Positions 43,767-53,020 of a stretch of DNA of 64,000 nucleotides are shown piece after piece. The notes below the pieces were generated by a model. That model worked only from the letters and a program-made list of their open reading frames with translations, searched no databases and was not told the DNA's origin. The stretch comes from JAEUJM01 sp964635055. GTDB lineage: Bacteria; Actinomycetota; Acidimicrobiia; Acidimicrobiales; DATDAH01. The DNA is taken from assembly GCA_964635055.1 (NCBI GenBank), contig CAZWMT010000020.1, forward strand, positions 1-64,000. The letters are read 5' to 3'. Made by a program: the position numbers and the translations under genes. The stretch's first letter is position 1. Each line of letters begins with the position of its first letter.

Positions 43767-45036
43767 CGCTGGGCCTCTCCATCGAGCACGACCGGTTCTC
43801 CGTACAGGAAGGTGTGGCGGACCCGGCCGGTCAGGCTCCGGCCCGCGTAGGGGTTGTTGCGGCTGCGGCTGGCCGATCGGCTCGGGTCGACCGTCCACGT
43901 GGCCGTGGGGTCGATCACGCAGAGGTTGGCGGGGCGACCGGCGACGACGGGCCCGCCGTGCTGGTCGGACAGCCCGGCGATGGCCGCAGGCTGCCACGAC
44001 AGCAGCGCGAGCACCGTCGCGATGTCGAGGTCGAGCTCGGTCAGCGCCAGTGCCAGCGCGGTCTCGAGGCCCAGCATGCCCGGCGGCGCCTGGTCGAACG
44101 CCTGCTCCTTGGCCTCCTGCGTGTGGGGGGCGTGGTCGGTGGCGATGGCGTCGATGGCCCCGTCGGCCAGGCCGGACCGCACCGCCTGCACGTCGTCGTC
44201 GGGCCGCAGGGGCGGGTTGACCTTGAAGACCGGGTCGTAGGAGGCCACCGCGGCGTCGGTGAGCGTGAAGTGGTGGGTGGTCGCCTCAGCCGTGACGGCC
44301 AGGCCGCGGGCCTTGGCCGCACGGACCAGGTCCACCGACACCGCCGTGGAGAGGTGCTGGAAGTGCACCCGCATACCGGTGAGCCGGGACAGGACGACGT
44401 CACGCGCCACCATCAGCTCCTCGGCCTCGGCCGGCGCGCCAGGGATGCCGAGGCGGCTCGACCACTCCCCCTCGTGCATGTGGCCCCCGACGGCGAGGGC
44501 CGCCACCTCGCAGTGCTGCGCCAGGGCGACGTCCTGTGGGAGGCCCGAGGCGTACTCGAGGGCCCGCCGCATGAGGCCCGCGTCCTGCACGCCGTCGCCG
44601 TCATCGGTGAACAGCCGCACGCCCAGGTCGGCCATCTCGGCCATCGGCGCGAGCTGCTCGCCCTTGCGCCCGACGGTGATGGCACCGGACGAGTGCACGT
44701 CGCACGGCGCGGCGCGCCCGAGCTCGAGCACCTCACGGACGACCGACGCGCTGTCGATGACCGGATCGGTGTTGGGCATGGCCACGACCGCGGTGAACCC
44801 CCCGAGGGCGGCGGCCCTGGAGCCGGTCTCGACGGTCTCGGCTTCTTCCCGGCCTGGCTGTCGCAGGTGGGTGTGCAGGTCCACCAGGCCCGGGGCGACC
44901 ACGCATCCGGAGGCGTCCACGACCCGTCCCCCGTCGAGGCCCGCTCCCACCGCGGCGACGGTGCCGTCGTCGTCGACGGCCACGTCTGCGGCACGCGCAC
45001 CGGTGGCATCGATCACGGTGCCACCCTTGATCACGA

Positions 45037-45040
<4 letters not shown>
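43763..45040 (-). CDS. pyrC: Dihydroorotase
   Basis: Zinc amidohydrolase that closes carbamoyl-aspartate to dihydroorotate. The 425-residue type I enzyme has the metal ligands in DLHTHLRQPG, the histidines in AQHCEVAAL and ATTHHFTLTD, and the catalytic aspartate in IDAIATDHAPHT. The GTG at 45040 overlaps the pyrB stop (GTGA). Confidence 0.96.
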
Positions 45041-45980
<940 letters not shown>

Positions 45981-45984
<4 letters not shown>

Positions 45985-46493
45985 TTGCGCATCTCCCCCA
46001 GGTCGACCCCGTCGGGGGTGACGTCGACCACCTCGTCGCGCCGGGTGGGGAGGTTCTTGCCGACGTAGTCCGGCCGGATGGGCAACTCGCGGTGCCCCCG
46101 ATCGATCATCACCGCCAACTGGATGGCGCGGGGGCGGCCGTAGTCGGTGAGCGCGTCGAGGGCGGCCCGGATGGTGCGGCCGGTGAACAGCACGTCGTCG
46201 ACGAGGACCACGTACTTCCCGGTGATGTCGAAGGGGATGTCGGTGACCGCCTCGGGTAGGACCGGTCGCAGTCCGATGTCGTCCCGGTAGAAGGCCACGT
46301 CGAGCGTGCCCAGCGGCACGGGCGGCGCGTCGGGCTCCTCGCCCACGTCGTGCATGGCGGTGGCGAGCGCCTCGGCCAAGGCCACGCCCCCGGTCTGCAG
46401 GCCGATCACGACGGTGTCCACCACGCCCTGGTTGCGCTCGATGACCTCGTGGGCCATGCGCCAGATGGCCCGACGGATGTCGTCGGCCTCCAT
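45981..46493 (-). CDS. pyrR: Pyrimidine operon RNA-binding attenuator PyrR
   Basis: Senses UMP and binds the leader RNA of the pyr operon; also has weak uracil phosphoribosyltransferase activity. The 170-residue protein aligns with the Bacillus protein from MEADDIRRAIWRMAHEVIERN on, with GLQTGGVALAEAL, FYRDDIG, the PRPP loop VVLVDDVLFTGRTIRAALDAL and DRGHRELPIRPDYVGKN. The frame is open further upstream but that part runs through the terminator hairpin at 46516-46535, so I start at the ATG at 46493 (a GTG lies one codon before). Confidence 0.95.
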
Positions 46494-46507
46494 CACTCGT
46501 GCCCGGG

Positions 46508-46535
46508 CAACGAAAACGCCCCCGTAGGGGGGCGT
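46508..46535 (-). terminator. pyr operon attenuator terminator
   Basis: Minus strand ACGCCCCC-CTAC-GGGGGCGT (46516-46535) followed by TTTTCGTT: a perfect 8-bp GC stem with a U-tract, 15 nt before the pyrR start and after the PyrR-binding loop. Confidence 0.85.
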
Positions 46536-46579
46536 GATCCGGCGTTCTCGTTCAGCCAAGCGGCATCCTCTCTGTCCGT

Positions 46580-46599
46580 TCGGGCCTCACGGGACCCGA
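46580..46599 (-). promoter_or_regulatory. PyrR-binding RNA stem-loop
   Basis: The leader RNA contains GGUCCCGUGAGGCC, matching the PyrR consensus ARUCCNGNGAGGYU at all but the first and last positions, held in a hairpin closed by UCGGG/CCCGA. It lies about 45 nt upstream of the terminator. UMP-PyrR binding here would favour the terminator. Confidence 0.75.
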
Positions 46600-46616
46600 T
46601 TCACGGTCAGGAGTGC

Positions 46617-46622
46617 ACCGTA
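46617..46622 (-). promoter_or_regulatory. Probable pyr operon -10 element
   Basis: TACGGT on the minus strand, about 18 nt upstream of the PyrR-binding hairpin, which places the start point near 46610. No good -35 is visible. Confidence 0.45.
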
Positions 46623-46652
46623 GCAGCTGCGCGGGTCGCGCCGATCGGTCCC

Positions 46653-47867
46653 TCAGGGACAGACCCACCGGTCGGGCCCGGCGGCCCGGAACCCGGCGCG
46701 ACGGAGCACCGCCGTCGACGCGCGATTGCGGGGGTCCACCCTTGCCCGCACCTGGCGCAACCCGTGCTGGTTGAGCGCCCACGCCGTCAGGAGGCGCACC
46801 GCGCGGGTGGCGTGACCCCGGCCACGGTGCTCCGGGCCGATCCAGTAGCCGATGTCGGCGCCGCCGTCGTCGTCGAAGGCCGACAGCGCCACCTCGCCCA
46901 GCACGACGGGCCTCGGCCCGATCGAGGCGATGACCAGGTCGAGGGCAAGGCCGCGTGCCCGCAGCGCCGGGGTGCCCGCGATCCAGCGCCGGGCATCGAC
47001 GAGGGACCGCCGGGCGGGCGGGGCGCTCCAGCGACCCACCGCCGGGTCGGACCATGCCGCCACGAGCGCCGCGGCGTCGGCGGGTTGCCAGGGCCGCAGG
47101 CGGATCACGCCGTCACCCAGCGGCGGCTGGGGCAGACCGAGGGGCAGGAGCGGCCGGCCCGCTCCCGGCGGCGGCTCGGGATCCGTCCGCACCGACGCCG
47201 GCTCGGGCTCGCGCTCGGTGACCACCGGATCACCGACCGACGACTCGGTGAGCACCGGAACGGCGACCAACGACTCGGCGCTCGACGACTCGGTGAGCAC
47301 CGGCTCGGCGCGGGGCGGCTCAGCAGGCCGGCGCACCGCCTCGGAGCGGGCCACGACCGGCGCGGGCGAGGATCCGGGAGCGACCGGCAGCTCGAAGTCG
47401 GGGTCGACCCCGAGGTCGATCGTCTCGGTGGGCGCTCGCTCGGGGGGCAGGTGGGGCGGCGGCGCCTCGCCGCCGCGCGTCTCGGTGGCGATGCGGGCCA
47501 GCAGCCCGTTCACGAACCGGCCCGACTCGTCGGTGGAGTACTCGGACGCCAGCTCGACCGCCTCGGACACCACGGCGGCGGTGGGCACGCCGGGCTCGGC
47601 CAGCAACTCGTACACGGCGACCCGCAGCACCGCCCGATCCACCGCCGGCATGCGCTCGAGCCGCCAGCCCTTCGAGTACCGCGACAACAAGGCGTCGATC
47701 TCGTCGCCGTGCTCCTCGACGCCGCGCACCAGGCGGGCGGCGTAGGGGTCGGGCTCGACCGGCAGTTGGTCGATCACGGCCGCGGGGCTGTCGGACTTCG
47801 CCTCCGCCTCGTACAGCAGCGCCAGGGCCCGTTCACGTGCCTCTCGTCGGCTGCCGGCGGTGGTCAT
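46653..47867 (-). CDS. nusB: NusB antitermination factor fused to a GNAT acetyltransferase
   Basis: One uninterrupted 404-residue frame with two unrelated domains. Residues 1-~132 are NusB (SRREARERALALLYEAEAK, RMPAVDRAVLRVAVYELL, VVSEAVELASEYSTDESGRFVNGLL), which binds boxA RNA with NusE in antitermination and rRNA synthesis. Residues ~133-250 are a Pro/Glu/Val-rich linker with repeats of VLTESS. Residues ~252-404 are a RimJ/RimL-like GNAT domain (VIRLRPWQPADAAAL, ADIGYWIGPEHRGRGHATRAVRLLTAWAL, RVDPRNRASTAVLRRAGF) with an intact acetyl-CoA loop at 348-357. NusB is normally ~140 residues and ends at the linker. Position after efp is the normal nusB site. I know of no such fusion. Confidence 0.93.
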   Translation of the reverse strand: MTTAGSRREARERALALLYEAEAKSDSPAAVIDQLPVEPDPYAARLVRGVEEHGDEIDALLSRYSKGWRLERMPAVDRAVLRVAVYELLAEPGVPTAAVVSEAVELASEYSTDESGRFVNGLLARIATETRGGEAPPPHLPPERAPTETIDLGVDPDFELPVAPGSSPAPVVARSEAVRRPAEPPRAEPVLTESSSAESLVAVPVLTESSVGDPVVTEREPEPASVRTDPEPPPGAGRPLLPLGLPQPPLGDGVIRLRPWQPADAAALVAAWSDPAVGRWSAPPARRSLVDARRWIAGTPALRARGLALDLVIASIGPRPVVLGEVALSAFDDDGGADIGYWIGPEHRGRGHATRAVRLLTAWALNQHGLRQVRARVDPRNRASTAVLRRAGFRAAGPDRWVCP

Positions 47868-47880
47868 GGGTGGGTCCCGC

Positions 47881-48444
47881 TCAGGCGCGGCTGAGGTACT
47901 CGCCCGTGCGCGTGTCGACCTTTATGCGATCACCCGGGCCCACGAAGAGGGGTACCTGGACCACGAGTCCGGTCTCGAGCGTGGCCGGCTTGCGGGCACC
48001 CGAGACCCGGTCACCCTGGATGCCGGGCTCGGTCTCGGCGATGGCCAGCTCGACGGCCGCGGGCAGGTCGACCCCCACGATCTCGTCCCGGTACATCTGG
48101 AGGATCGCGGCGTTGCCCTCGATGAGGTAGTTGGCCGAGTCGCCCAGCGCGGCCGGGCCCACGTTGATCTGGTCGTACGAGTCGTTGTCCATGAACACGT
48201 AGTCGTCGCCCTCGCGGTAGAGGAACTGCATCTCCCGCTTGTCGATGACGGCGCGCTCGACCTTCTCACCGCCGCGGAAGGTGCGGTCGACGACGGCGCC
48301 GTTGCGCACGTTCTTCAGCGTGGTGCGCACGAAGGCGCCGCCCTTGCCGGGCTTGACGTGCTGGAACTCGACCACCTGGAACAGGCCGTCGTCGAGGTCG
48401 AGGCTCATGCCGTTCTTGAGGTCGTTGGTGGTGATGGTGGCCAT
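47881..48444 (-). CDS. efp: Translation elongation factor P
   Basis: Rescues ribosomes stalled at proline runs. The 187-residue protein has three OB-type domains; the tip loop HVKPGKGGAF holds Lys34, the residue modified in other lineages. The following KNVRNGAVVDRTFRGGEKVE and QINVGPAALGDSANYLIEG segments and the C-terminal GPGDRIKVDTRTGEYLSR are standard. Start ATG at 48444 by homology. Confidence 0.97.
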   Translation of the reverse strand: MATITTNDLKNGMSLDLDDGLFQVVEFQHVKPGKGGAFVRTTLKNVRNGAVVDRTFRGGEKVERAVIDKREMQFLYREGDDYVFMDNDSYDQINVGPAALGDSANYLIEGNAAILQMYRDEIVGVDLPAAVELAIAETEPGIQGDRVSGARKPATLETGLVVQVPLFVGPGDRIKVDTRTGEYLSRA

Positions 48445-48503
48445 GGTGCGGTCCTTGTGGGCAGCGAGATCGGTGGTGCAGCGAGTGGTGCGGGCGCCGG
48501 GGG

Positions 48504-49622
48504 TCAGGCGGCCACGAGCGGCCGCTTCGGCGCGAGGGTGAGCGCCCGGCAGCCCTCGGCGGTGACCACGACGGTGTCTTCGACCCGCACCCCACCGTGC
48601 TCGGGCAGGTAGACGCCGGGTTCGACGGTGACGACGTGGCCAGCGACGAGCGTAGCAGTGGCCGTCGCCGCCACCCGTGGGTCCTCGTGGATCTGCAGCC
48701 CGACACCGTGGCCGGTCCCGTGCACGAACGCGTCCGCCCAACCGGCGTCGCCGATCACCGCCCGGCACGCCGCGTCGACGAGCGAGGTGCCGACACCGGC
48801 CCGCACGGTGTCGACCCCGGCTTGCTGGGCCTCGGCCACGACGTCGAGCATGCGCTGTTGGGTGACCGACGGCTCACCCACCATGAGCGTGCGGGTCATG
48901 TCCGAGCAGTACCCGTCCACCAAGGCCCCGAAGTCGACGACCACCAGGTCGCCGGGGCGCACCTGGCGGTCGCCCGGCCGGTGATGGGGCTTGGCCCCGT
49001 TCGGCCCCGAGGCGACGATGGTCTCGAACGAGGTGCCCTCGGCGCCGAGGCGGCGGATCGCCGTGTCGAGCGCCAGCCCGAACTCCCGCTCGGTGGGACC
49101 GTCGAGCAGCAGGCCCCGCACCTCGGCCAGCGCGGCGTCGGCGATCTGGGCGGCCCGTTCGATGCGGGCCACCTCGCCCCCGTCCTTCACGGCGCGCAGC
49201 GCCTCGACCAGGCCCTCGGTGGGCACCAGCTCGGCGTCGGGGAACCACTCGGCGGCGTAGGAGCGCTGCTGTGCCCAGGTGACCGCGCCGGCCTCGAGGC
49301 CGAGCCGGGCGATGCCTGCGGCGCCGGCCTGCAGCAGGTCGCGCTGACCCACGCCCGAGATCTCGATGCGGGCATCCACCCCGGCGGCGGCCAACTGCTC
49401 GGCCGCCTGCTCGGCGTAGCGGCCGTCGGACACGAACAGCAGGTCACCGGGGCGCACGAGCAGCAGCCCTGCCGACCCGGTGAAGCCCGTGAGGTAGCGG
49501 ATGTTCACCAGACTGGTGACGAGCAGGGCGTCGCAGCCGGCCTCGGCGAAGGCCGGCACCAACCGGGCCACGCGCTCGGCCACGGCCATGGGCGGCAGCG
49601 ACCCGCCGGCGACGTCAGCCAC
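48504..49622 (-). CDS. pepP: Xaa-Pro aminopeptidase (M24B family)
   Basis: Metallopeptidase that cleaves N-terminal residues before proline. The 372-residue protein has an N-terminal creatinase-like domain (LLVTSLVNIRYLTGFTGSAG) and a pita-bread catalytic domain with the five metal ligands in VVVDFGALVDGYCSDMTRT (two Asp), HGTGHGVGLQIHEDP (His) and TVEPGVYLPEHGGVRVEDTV (two Glu). GTG start at 49622 overlaps aroQ by 8 nt. aroQ-pepP-efp order is conserved in actinobacteria. Confidence 0.95.
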   Translation of the reverse strand: MADVAGGSLPPMAVAERVARLVPAFAEAGCDALLVTSLVNIRYLTGFTGSAGLLLVRPGDLLFVSDGRYAEQAAEQLAAAGVDARIEISGVGQRDLLQAGAAGIARLGLEAGAVTWAQQRSYAAEWFPDAELVPTEGLVEALRAVKDGGEVARIERAAQIADAALAEVRGLLLDGPTEREFGLALDTAIRRLGAEGTSFETIVASGPNGAKPHHRPGDRQVRPGDLVVVDFGALVDGYCSDMTRTLMVGEPSVTQQRMLDVVAEAQQAGVDTVRAGVGTSLVDAACRAVIGDAGWADAFVHGTGHGVGLQIHEDPRVAATATATLVAGHVVTVEPGVYLPEHGGVRVEDTVVVTAEGCRALTLAPKRPLVAA

Positions 49623-50067
49623 CGGATCGGCTCAGCAGCTCGGCGACCGCATCGACGGCCAACCGGTAGCCGTTCCCGCCGAACCCCTGGATCGTTCCGG
49701 TGGCCACGGGGGCCACCACCGACGTGTGGCGCCACGCCTCGCGGGCGTTTGGGTTCGACAGGTGGAGCTCGACCACCGGGCCGTCGAACGCGGCGAGGGC
49801 ATCGTGCAGCGACCATCCGTAGTGGGTGATGGCCCCGGCGTTGACGATGATCGCCGCCGCCCGGCCCCGGGCGCCGTGCACCGCGTCGACGAGGTCACCC
49901 TCGGCGTTGCTCTGCAGGTGCTCCAGCTCGAGGCCGTGGACCTCGGCACGCGCCCGGGCCGTGGCCACGTGATCGTCCAGCGTGGCCGTGCCGTAGACCG
50001 CGGGCTCGCGCTCGCCCAGGAGGTTCAGGTTGGGCCCCGAGAGCAGCAGGACCAGTGGCGCCGTCAT
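49615..50067 (-). CDS. aroQ: 3-dehydroquinate dehydratase, type II
   Basis: Third shikimate step, dehydration of 3-dehydroquinate. The 150-residue protein has LLLSGPNLNLLGEREPAVYG with the catalytic Tyr and Arg, NAGAITHYGWSLHDAL with the substrate Asn/His region and ELHLSNPNAREAWRHTSV. It is the small dodecameric type. ATG overlaps the aroB stop (ATGA). Confidence 0.96.
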   Translation of the reverse strand: MTAPLVLLLSGPNLNLLGEREPAVYGTATLDDHVATARARAEVHGLELEHLQSNAEGDLVDAVHGARGRAAAIIVNAGAITHYGWSLHDALAAFDGPVVELHLSNPNAREAWRHTSVVAPVATGTIQGFGGNGYRLAVDAVAELLSRSGG

Positions 50068-51080
50068 CGCCCTGCCCCGTCACGCCACGCACCGAGGACG
50101 GCCCGCACCACCTCGGCAGGCACCTGCTCGACGATGGCCACGCCATCGGGCCCGTCGAGGGCGAAGGTCAATCCGTCGACGGCCTTCTTGTCCCGCTTCA
50201 TCAGCTCCACCAACTCGTCCAGGTCGTGGCCGGGGTCGAGGCGGTCCGGCAGCCCGTACCCGACGACCACGGCCTCGTGCGCCGCGACACGGTCCGCGTC
50301 GATGCGCTCGAGGCGCTCGGCCAGCCGGGCGGCGAACACCAGCCCGATGGCGACCGCCTCGCCGTGGCGCAGGTCGTAGTGCCCGGCCGTCTCGAGGGCG
50401 TGAGCCAGGGTGTGGCCGTAGTTCAGCAGCGCCCGCCGACCGCCCTCGCGCTCGTCCTCGGCGACGATCTCGGCCTTGATCTCGACGCACCGGGCCACGC
50501 GCTCGTCGAGGGGCAGCGCCCCGAGGTCGTCGCCGGTGAGGAAGTGGTACTTCGCCATCTCGCCGAGGCCGCTGGCGTACTCGCGTGGCGGGAGCGTGTC
50601 GAGCACCTCGGTGTCGCACAGGACCGCCGCAGGCTGCCAGAACGCCCCGACCAGGTTCTTGCCCTCGGGGAGGTTGACGCCGGTCTTGCCCCCGATGGCG
50701 GCATCGACCTGGCCGAGCAGGGTGGTCGCCACGTGCACGACGGCGACCCCCCGGTGGTAGACGGCGGCGGCGAAACCGGCCGTGTCGGTGACCACGCCGC
50801 CCCCGACGGCGACCACCACGTCGCGCCGCGTAAGGCCCCACTGGGCGAACTGGCGGCACAGGTGCTCGACGGTCGCCAGGTCCTTGGCGGCCTCGCCCTC
50901 GTCGATGACGAAGGTGCGGTGCTCGACACCCGGGTCGACGGGGACCCCGACGCCGGCCTGGGTGACCACCGCCGCCCGGCGCGACCCCGCCGGCAGCACG
51001 TCGGCCAGCCGATGGCGGGCGCCGGCGCCGACGAGGACCTCGTAGCGATGCTCGCCCAGCTCGACGGGGACGGTGATCAT
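50064..51080 (-). CDS. aroB: 3-dehydroquinate synthase
   Basis: Converts DAHP to 3-dehydroquinate with NAD and a metal ion. The 338-residue protein has VAVGGGVVTDTAGFAAAVYHRG, TTLLGQVDAAIGGKTGVNL, the metal ligands in the EIKAEIVAEDE and LLNYGHTLAHALE segments, and HGEAVAIGLVFAARL. Length is slightly short but complete. ATG at 51080 overlaps the aroK stop. Confidence 0.97.
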   Translation of the reverse strand: MITVPVELGEHRYEVLVGAGARHRLADVLPAGSRRAAVVTQAGVGVPVDPGVEHRTFVIDEGEAAKDLATVEHLCRQFAQWGLTRRDVVVAVGGGVVTDTAGFAAAVYHRGVAVVHVATTLLGQVDAAIGGKTGVNLPEGKNLVGAFWQPAAVLCDTEVLDTLPPREYASGLGEMAKYHFLTGDDLGALPLDERVARCVEIKAEIVAEDEREGGRRALLNYGHTLAHALETAGHYDLRHGEAVAIGLVFAARLAERLERIDADRVAAHEAVVVGYGLPDRLDPGHDLDELVELMKRDKKAVDGLTFALDGPDGVAIVEQVPAEVVRAVLGAWRDGAGR

Positions 51081-51613
51081 CGGCCGACCTCGACCGCGTA
51101 GGCCGCGAGCACGCACTCCGCCACCTGTTCGGTGGTCAGGTCGTCGACCACCACGACCGCGTCGGCCACCTCGTCGTACAGGGACCGCCGCTCCTCGGCG
51201 AGGCGCTGGAGCACCGGTTCGACGTCGTCGCCGAGCAGGGGACGATGCCCGCCGGGGGTCAACCGCGCGGCCAGGGTCGCCACCGAGGCCGACAGCCAGA
51301 TCACCGCGCCGGCGTGGCGCAGGCGCTCGCGGTTGGCGGGGTCGAGCACCGCACCCCCTGCGGCGGCGATGACGGCCGGCACCGGCCACGAGGCTGCGGC
51401 CACGACGGCGTCGGCCTCGTGCCGACGGAAGCCCGCCTCGCCCTCCTGCTCGAAGAGCTCGGCCACTGTGCGACCCGAGCGCTGCTCGACCAGTGCATCC
51501 GTGTCGAGCAGCGGGCGGTCGAGCGCCTCCGCGACACGCCGGCCCACCGACGTCTTGCCCGATCCCATCATGCCCACGAGCACGAGGTGGTCAGGTGCGA
51601 GGTGGTCAGGCAC
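51077..51613 (-). CDS. aroK: Shikimate kinase
   Basis: Phosphorylates shikimate. The 178-residue P-loop kinase has HLVLVGMMGSGKTSVGRRVAE, DTDALVEQRSGRTVAELF with the substrate Asp, FRRHEADAV and the LID region GGHRPLLGDD. I start at the GTG (51613) that overlaps the aroC stop by 8 nt; a GTG six codons upstream is possible. Confidence 0.95.
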   Translation of the reverse strand: MPDHLAPDHLVLVGMMGSGKTSVGRRVAEALDRPLLDTDALVEQRSGRTVAELFEQEGEAGFRRHEADAVVAAASWPVPAVIAAAGGAVLDPANRERLRHAGAVIWLSASVATLAARLTPGGHRPLLGDDVEPVLQRLAEERRSLYDEVADAVVVVDDLTTEQVAECVLAAYAVEVGR

Positions 51614-52787
51614 GCGCCGGGCCGGCCCCACCGTCCACCACGGCCAGGTACGCGTCGGCGTTGCGGACGAGCTCGGCCACCGAGTCGCCCCCGAACTTGC
51701 GGCACACCTCGTCGGCCAGCACCAGGGCCATCATGGTCTCGGCCACCACCCCCATGGCGGGGACGGCAGTGACGTCGGTGCGCTCCTTGAACGAGACCGT
51801 CTCCTGCTTCGTCACCGTGTCGACGGTCTTCAGCGTCGGGCGGTTGAGGGTGGCCAGCGGCTTCATGGCCACCCGGGCGATCACCACCTCACCGGTGGAG
51901 ATACCGCCCTCCACACCGCCGGCCAACGTCGACTCGCGCCGGTAGCGCTGGTCGTCCGCGTCCCAGGCGATGGGGTCGTGCGCCGCGCTCCCCCGTCGGG
52001 TGGCCACCTCGAAGCCGTCGCCGATCTCCACCCCCTTCACCGCCTGGATGCTCATGAGGGCCTGGGCCAGCAGCGCGTCGAGCTTGCGGTCCCAGTGCAC
52101 GTGGCTGCCCAACCCGACGGGCACCCCGTAGGCCACCACCTCGACCACGCCGCCGAGCGAGTCGCCGTCCTTGGACGCAGCCTTGATCTCGTCGATCATG
52201 GCCGCCTCGGCGTCCGGGTCGAAGCAGCGCACCGGCGACTCGTCGACCTGGTGGAGGTCGGCCGGCTCGGGTCGGGCGGATGCCTTCGACTCGACCGGGC
52301 CGATGGCGACGACGTGCGAGACGATCGAGATGCCCAGCTCGGACAGGAGGCGCTTGGCCACGGCCCCGGCCGCCACCCGAGCCGCGGTCTCGCGGGCCGA
52401 GGCCCGCTCGAGCACGTTGCGGGCGTCCGTGAAGCCGTACTTCTGCATGCCGGCGAGGTCGGCGTGACCGGGGCGGGGCTGGGTGAGCGGCGCGGCGGTC
52501 TCGCCGGGGGCGGGCGACATCTCCTCCTCCCACTTGCGCTCCCACTCGGTGTTGCCGATCTCGATGGCGACCGGTGAGCCGAGCGTGCGGCCGTGGCGGA
52601 TGCCGCCGAGGAGGCGCAGCTCATCCTGCTCGAAGCGCATGCGCGGCCCGCGGCCGTAGCCGAGGCGCCGGCGGGAGAGCTCGGCCTGGATGTCGGCCGC
52701 GGTCACCTCGAGACCCGCGGGCAGGCCCTCGATCACGACCACGAGGGCCTGACCGTGCGATTCGCCGGCGGTGAGATAGCGCAACAT
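51606..52787 (-). CDS. aroC: Chorismate synthase
   Basis: Last common step to the aromatic amino acids, FMN-dependent. The 393-residue protein has the signatures GESHGQALVVVIEGLPAG, RPGHADLAGMQKYG (with R-P-G-H-A-D), ARETAARVAAGAVAK and the C-terminal DVTAVPAMGVVAETMMALVLAD. The ATG at 52787 is 8 nt after TAACCT, so translation is probably leaderless; a GTG one codon upstream would be too close to the -10. First gene of aroC-aroK-aroB-aroQ-pepP-efp-nusB. Confidence 0.97.
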   Translation of the reverse strand: MLRYLTAGESHGQALVVVIEGLPAGLEVTAADIQAELSRRRLGYGRGPRMRFEQDELRLLGGIRHGRTLGSPVAIEIGNTEWERKWEEEMSPAPGETAAPLTQPRPGHADLAGMQKYGFTDARNVLERASARETAARVAAGAVAKRLLSELGISIVSHVVAIGPVESKASARPEPADLHQVDESPVRCFDPDAEAAMIDEIKAASKDGDSLGGVVEVVAYGVPVGLGSHVHWDRKLDALLAQALMSIQAVKGVEIGDGFEVATRRGSAAHDPIAWDADDQRYRRESTLAGGVEGGISTGEVVIARVAMKPLATLNRPTLKTVDTVTKQETVSFKERTDVTAVPAMGVVAETMMALVLADEVCRKFGGDSVAELVRNADAYLAVVDGGAGPARA

Positions 52788-52795
52788 CACCCCCG

Positions 52796-52801
52796 AGGTT
52801 A
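52796..52801 (-). promoter_or_regulatory. Leaderless -10 element for aroC
   Basis: TAACCT on the minus strand, 8 nt before the aroC ATG, within the repeated TAACTAACC. No Shine-Dalgarno follows. Confidence 0.45.
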
Positions 52802-52860
52802 GTTAGCCGTGCCCCTGATCCCGCTGTCCGATGCGTCCGAGGCCGCCGCCCGCCCCAACC

Positions 52861-52954
52861 GTCAGGCCCGGCGAGCCAGGGCCGCAGTAGCCACCGACCC
52901 GGGCGTCAGGGCCCGGCGAGCGAGGGCCGCCGTAGCCACCGACCCGGGTGTCAG
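52861..52954. repeat. Tandem ~45-bp repeat, about two copies
   Basis: Units begin GTCAGG at 52861 and 52905, with a third partial GTCAGAGTCC at 52950. The first two differ at a few bases. The 52791-53020 gap between aroC and the acyl-CoA dehydrogenase holds this array, the dispersed repeat at 52960 and the aroC promoter; I see no gene in it. Confidence 0.65.
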
Positions 52955-52959
52955 AGTCC

Positions 52960-53011
52960 GGCGAGCGAGGGACGAGCGAGCCCTGATGATGCGATGAGCC
53001 GCCAGGCGAAG
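52960..53011. repeat. Dispersed ~53-bp intergenic repeat, copy 2
   Basis: Matches 16407-16459 over nearly its full length, starting GGCGAGCGAGGGACGAGCG. It ends 9 bp before the acyl-CoA dehydrogenase stop; copy 1 ends 5 bp before the pheT stop, same orientation to the gene. Confidence 0.5.
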
Positions 53012-53020
53012 AGCGAGGTA

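Noticed and set aside
52809..52997. A 62-codon plus-strand frame
   Set aside because: It is mostly two copies of the 45-bp tandem repeat (RARAAVATDPGVR) and lies opposite to the surrounding operons; no start signal.
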